Shown piece by piece: positions 31,023 to 34,458 of a stretch of 34,458 nt of DNA. Under the pieces are notes generated by a model. The model ran no database searches. It was given only the letters and a program-made list of their open reading frames with translations, and was not told the DNA's origin. Source of the DNA: Chromera velia (taxonomy: Eukaryota; Sar; Chromeraceae); NCBI GenBank assembly GCA_018398765.1, contig JAHBMJ010000670.1:1-34458 (forward strand). The letters are read 5' to 3'. A program made the position numbers and the translations under genes. The first letter of the stretch is position 1, and every line of letters begins with the position of its first letter.

Positions 31023-31617
31023 ATCAATAATCATCACTATTAAATCAGTCAATTAGATAATCATCTATTCAATCATCTAGTCAATCATATAATCATCATC
31101 ATACGTAATCGCCATCAACCCATATTAGGCATCTTAGACTAGCATTCGGCACTGAGGTCACAACATGCGGCCGGGGCAGATTGTTAAATGATAGACTTGG
31201 CAACCATATTTCACTAAATGTTTTTATAATCACTTTTATTCAAACTTATTTTGAGTACCAGTAGTAGTATAGTACCCTAAATTAGACTAAAAGTTAAATT
31301 AAAACTGATATGATAATTTGACAAATAAAATGCTAACATTGCTAAGAATGATGATTAGTAATCATAATAATTATTTTTTGAGTAGAGCTTAAAACCGATG
31401 CGAGCTATGAAGCTCAAATTAATATGTAAATTTACGTTACAAAAAATTGTTTAGTACTTTACTATACTTTTACTACTTTACTTAGCCTAAAGCCCTATTA
31501 GGGCTGCAATCATTAGTGCAATGAGGCATTCAAACCTCCGTAAAGGCCGTAACTAGCCGTAACAACCTGAGCAATGATGATATCATCATAATTATGATAT
31601 ATTATTAGTTGCAGTTG
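31023..31617. other. AT-rich region, nothing recognised
   Basis: Rich in ATCA/TCAAT words (31021-31110) and otherwise AT-rich without ORFs, RNA genes or clear repeats. Confidence 0.5.
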
Positions 31618-31843
31618 TCTTTCCTTATACTGGTAGATGCATCTAGGTAGGTCTGTATGCTGTATTCAGTGCTATTCATATACGTTATATATGATACGTA
31701 TGCCTTCCTTGTACCAGCAGATGCATCGAGGTAGGCCTATATGCTGTGTTCACATACGTACGCCTTCCTTGTAGCAGCAGATGCATCTAAGTAGGTCTGT
31801 ATGATCTGTTTACGCACGTATGCCTTCTTTATACCAGTGGCTA
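31618..31843. repeat. ~60-bp tandem repeat, about four copies
   Basis: Each copy carries GCCTTCCTTGTACCAGCAGATGC-type sequence followed by (A/G)GGTAGGTCTGTATG and TACGTA. Copies start near 31618, 31701, 31761 and 31821. The first is longer because of extra TATATGATACGTA sequence, and the last runs into the inverted repeat that follows. Confidence 0.75.
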
Positions 31844-32048
31844 CATCCGGCTGCAATGCAAAGAAACAAGGAAGACACGTCACTCAGCATGGCTGGGGAG
31901 ACAGCAGAAAGCCTACTCAGTGTCACAAAGGTGTTGATAGAGGGACAGACAGGTGTTACTCACACCGTGACGGTCTTCAGATACCTTCACGCTGGACCTT
32001 TCAAAAGGGTCTCATCACACAACCACCGTAAAAGGTGAAATCCGGACA
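31844..32048 (+). repeat. Inverted coding-like repeat, left copy
   Basis: This 205-bp segment is the inverted copy of 32252-32451. Read on the plus strand it gives a peptide from HPAAMQRNKEDTS to SSHNHRKR, then TGA. The partner read on the minus strand gives the closely related HPAVMQRNKEETL ... SSHNHYKR, then TGA. The domain is not recognised. Confidence 0.75.
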
Positions 32049-32251
32049 TAAAACAGAGTCTGAGTATATTATAAAAACATAACTGTGCCAGTTAACTTTG
32101 CTAAAAGGATCTGCTTCCCAGCCACTCTTGTCCATTGAGAACAATTCAGACTGGGTGTGACTGAATGTATCTCGTTGGGTTTATTTTGAGCCTTCAGAGC
32201 CGATTTTGAAAGCCGATTTTTCTCAGTGATGCATGCAAGGGTACGCAGTTG

Positions 32252-32451
32252 TGTCCGGGTTTCACCTTTTGTAGTGGTTGTGTGATGAGACCCTTTCGAA
32301 GGGTCCAGCGTGAAGGTATCTGGAGACCGTCTCAGCAACACCTGTCGGCTCTTCCATCAACACCTTTCTGACACCAAAAAGGCTGCTCTCACTCTGCCCA
32401 GCCATGTTGGGCAACGTCTCTTCTTTGTTTCTTTGCATTACAGCCGGATGC
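32252..32451 (-). repeat. Inverted coding-like repeat, right copy
   Basis: Reverse-complement partner of 31844-32048 across a 203-bp spacer. The two differ by many substitutions but only a 3-nt net length change in the reading frame, and they end at the same stop codon. Confidence 0.75.
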
Positions 32452-32816
32452 AGTTTGTCCGCTGTGATGGTATCAGAAGCAAAAATAATAGAACGGGAAG
32501 GCAGGGCAACAAGAATGGACTGGTCTGTTCCTAAGCGGTAGAATGCTTTTTGAACAGTCTGAGAGTCTGTTGCCTTTCTGTGGGAGAGTTTGTGCTGATG
32601 GAGCGTAAAGAGCCCCAAGGTCCACCCAGAAGCTGTCCTGACTGGGTCACCCACTACAGCTAAGGTCAGTATACTGATATATATCTTTTGTACTCTTTGG
32701 ATGCAGGCTTGAAGCACTTCAGAGGAGTAAAACCCCTCCAGTGGCTGCAAATACAGGTAAGTGGGAGGGATATGTGGCGTGTGATGCGTGACTGACAGGC
32801 ACTGTGTGTCTGGCAT
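32262..32816 (-). CDS. Hypothetical 184-aa ORF or gene fragment
   Basis: An ATG-initiated frame (ATG at 32816) ends in the conserved-looking peptide shared with the left inverted repeat copy. The N-terminal two thirds have no motif, signal peptide or low complexity that I recognise. It could be the last exon of a gene, a fragment of a mobile element's protein, or chance. The shared frame and stop with the inverted copy are the only support for coding. Confidence 0.25.
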   Translation of the reverse strand: MPDTQCLSVTHHTPHIPPTYLYLQPLEGFYSSEVLQACIQRVQKIYISILTLAVVGDPVRTASGWTLGLFTLHQHKLSHRKATDSQTVQKAFYRLGTDQSILVALPSRSIIFASDTITADKLHPAVMQRNKEETLPNMAGQSESSLFGVRKVLMEEPTGVAETVSRYLHAGPFERVSSHNHYKR

Positions 32817-33877
32817 TGGTCAAACTCTGTGGGAAATGCTTTCTATCGATTATGTGAAGCTTCAGACACGTTCAGACATCCTACAACATTCCTTGGATGA
32901 TGCTGGAATCATTCCGTGATGCTTCCGGGGTGTGACCCGGGGTGCATCCCGGAATATCTACTCCATATTCCAGGATGCTGACGGGTTGTTTGTCGTAACG
33001 GACGGGATGATATGTGAGAGGCATGTAGGGAGGGGGATGTCACGCAGGGTCAAAACATATAAGACAGGGGCTAGGACAGGGGGGAGTGGGGTGCGGCGGG
33101 GAAGCAGATCCCCACAAGTCGCCGATAGAGTGGAGGTCTTCGACCCACAGTATATATAAAGAGGGAAAACACAGGGGGAGAAGGGCATAAAGTAATTAAC
33201 AAACATCACATTGGGCCTCTCTTCGATCGTTTCATACAGTAAGGAAGTTTTGAAAACAACTTTTTACATCTCTGCACTATATGGCTTCATGTTTAGAAAC
33301 TGAGAGTCTCATCTCTCAACCTGCCCGAACTTTGACCTTCTCTGGATCGGGAAAGTGCTACTCACCCGACTTTCTACAACAGAGCAAACATGCTGCTTCT
33401 GCCAATTCTTTAGCTGCATGGGGGAACGGCACAATAAAGTCGTGCCGGCACGGAGCCCCCGTGAACTATGTCATGTCGCACCCACGAGATTCAGATAATA
33501 CTTTAACGGGACCTGAATTGTCTTGTTACAAATTTCGTTAATTTTTCAGATAACAGAAACAGAGAGAGCGAGGGCAAAAGAGAATAATAGAACGACACCG
33601 ACCATTACCAAGAACTATTGAAGGGCCCAAGTGGAGCCCTCCCGTTATACTTAAAGAAAAAGACGGACACATGAACTCCTTCTCGAGCACCTCTAGACAA
33701 AAATCAGGGATCGATTGAGGCTTTATGACGGTAGTGGATCGGACTCAAAGAGAAATGGGAAACAAGGCAAAGCAGCAGATTAAGGAAGACTGAGACTGTT
33801 ACTTTTCTCACTTCAAGAACAATGAAAACCAAGAGAGCTATCTCAGAATCGATCGTATGCATGTTAATCTGTTTATA
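32817..33877. other. Intergenic; TATA-like site and small ORF, unsupported as a gene
   Basis: GGAATC/CCGGGG words recur at 32900-32970. A TATATATAAAG at 33150-33160 resembles a TATA box and lies about 125 bp upstream of an 86-codon plus-strand ORF (33281-33541). That ORF has no homology I recognise. Nothing else stands out. Confidence 0.3.
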
Positions 33878-33904
33878 GATTGATTGATTGATTGATTGAT
33901 TGAT
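33878..33904. repeat. (GATT)n microsatellite
   Basis: About six and a half GATT units. Confidence 0.9.
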
Positions 33905-34458
33905 GCCAAACCCTATGTAGAGTTAATTCTTTTTTATTGTTCTTTCTTTTTTTCTATATGTCTGTATGCATCAGCTTTTTGGCTCTCTTTCTCCTCTTTT
34001 AGGTCAGTTTCTTGATCTATTTGCTATTACAGAAAATTTCACAGCATTCTCATTGAATTTCATAAATTCTTCCCAACTGACTGTACTGACAATTGAAACT
34101 TTTATACTGGAAAGTGACTTTGAAAAACTTAGTTTTTAAAACATTAAAATAGATAGTTTAACCTTTAAACTAATTGATTTTCATAATTTATTTAAGACTA
34201 TTTAAGCTTAGTAAGATGTTTAAAAAATGAAATAAAAAAATGTATATATATAGAGTATATATTTTTTTAAAACCATAAATTGTCTGGTACCTATCATCGT
34301 AAATTAACGCTAAGACGAAAACATAATAAGAAATGTATCTGAATGGCTCTGAATCGATCTTAGACTAATTGAAGCATTTCTTCTCATGATCATAACTGTT
34401 TTGTTTTCAATTCATATGAGGCACTGCTCAACGGCGGGTATGTCAGGGGCAGGGGGGG
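33905..34458. other. AT-rich region to window end, nothing recognised
   Basis: There are no ORFs or clear repeats. The window ends in a G run (34452-34458). Confidence 0.6.

Noticed and set aside
33281-33541. 86-codon ORF downstream of a TATA-like sequence
   Set aside because: It is short, without homology I recognise, and the TATA-like word is weak evidence in AT-rich DNA.

Overview
The window is nuclear DNA from a eukaryote, most likely a unicellular alga or protist. One gene is split into 22 exons by GT-AG introns, two long genes have no introns, microsatellites are abundant, and several classes of transposable element sit between genes. A chromerid or other alveolate, or a stramenopile, would fit, but no marker in the window fixes the taxon; this is inference.

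Layout. (1) Bases 1-5137 hold a decayed non-LTR (LINE-type) retrotransposon on the minus strand. It has a serine-rich N-terminal frame, then an endonuclease and reverse transcriptase in one continuous frame broken only by stop codons, nearly all TAG. (TA)n tracts lie at both ends. (2) Bases 5467-7956 (minus) encode an intronless 829-residue protein with a nucleotidyltransferase core resembling 2'-5'-oligoadenylate synthetase (OAS) and related CD-NTases, plus a long acidic tail and a terminal coiled coil. (3) Bases 9545-11551 (minus) encode an intronless major facilitator superfamily (MFS) protein with a 200-residue central loop. (4) Bases 11552-12529 are a divergent intergenic region with a perfect 20-bp palindrome and a 21-N assembly gap. 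(5) Bases 12530-23440 (plus) hold a complete cullin gene; the 22 exons join to exactly 784 codons (783 residues plus stop), including the conserved neddylation lysine. (6) Bases 23994-26325 are a non-autonomous DNA transposon with 8-bp target duplications, subterminal repeats and a ~38-bp satellite, itself interrupted by a 455-bp foldback element. (7) About 26338-31022 is a large diverged foldback element interrupted near its centre by an LTR retrotransposon (27023-30518). (8) Bases 31618-32816 hold a ~60-bp tandem repeat and a pair of inverted, coding-like ~200-bp repeats. The rest, to 34458, is AT-rich with no supported gene.

Working relations. The cullin is the scaffold of a ubiquitin ligase (Cullin-RING family) and is the most secure call. 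Its gene is divergent from the MFS gene and may share a control region with it. The nucleotidyltransferase is the most interesting protein: OAS and CD-NTase enzymes make oligo- or cyclic-nucleotide second messengers in immunity, and this one keeps all three catalytic aspartates. No effector or receptor is visible nearby. The repeats show a common mutational signature: the two LTRs differ almost only by transitions, and the LINE's stops are almost all TAG with no frameshift. This points to base-substitution decay such as deamination.
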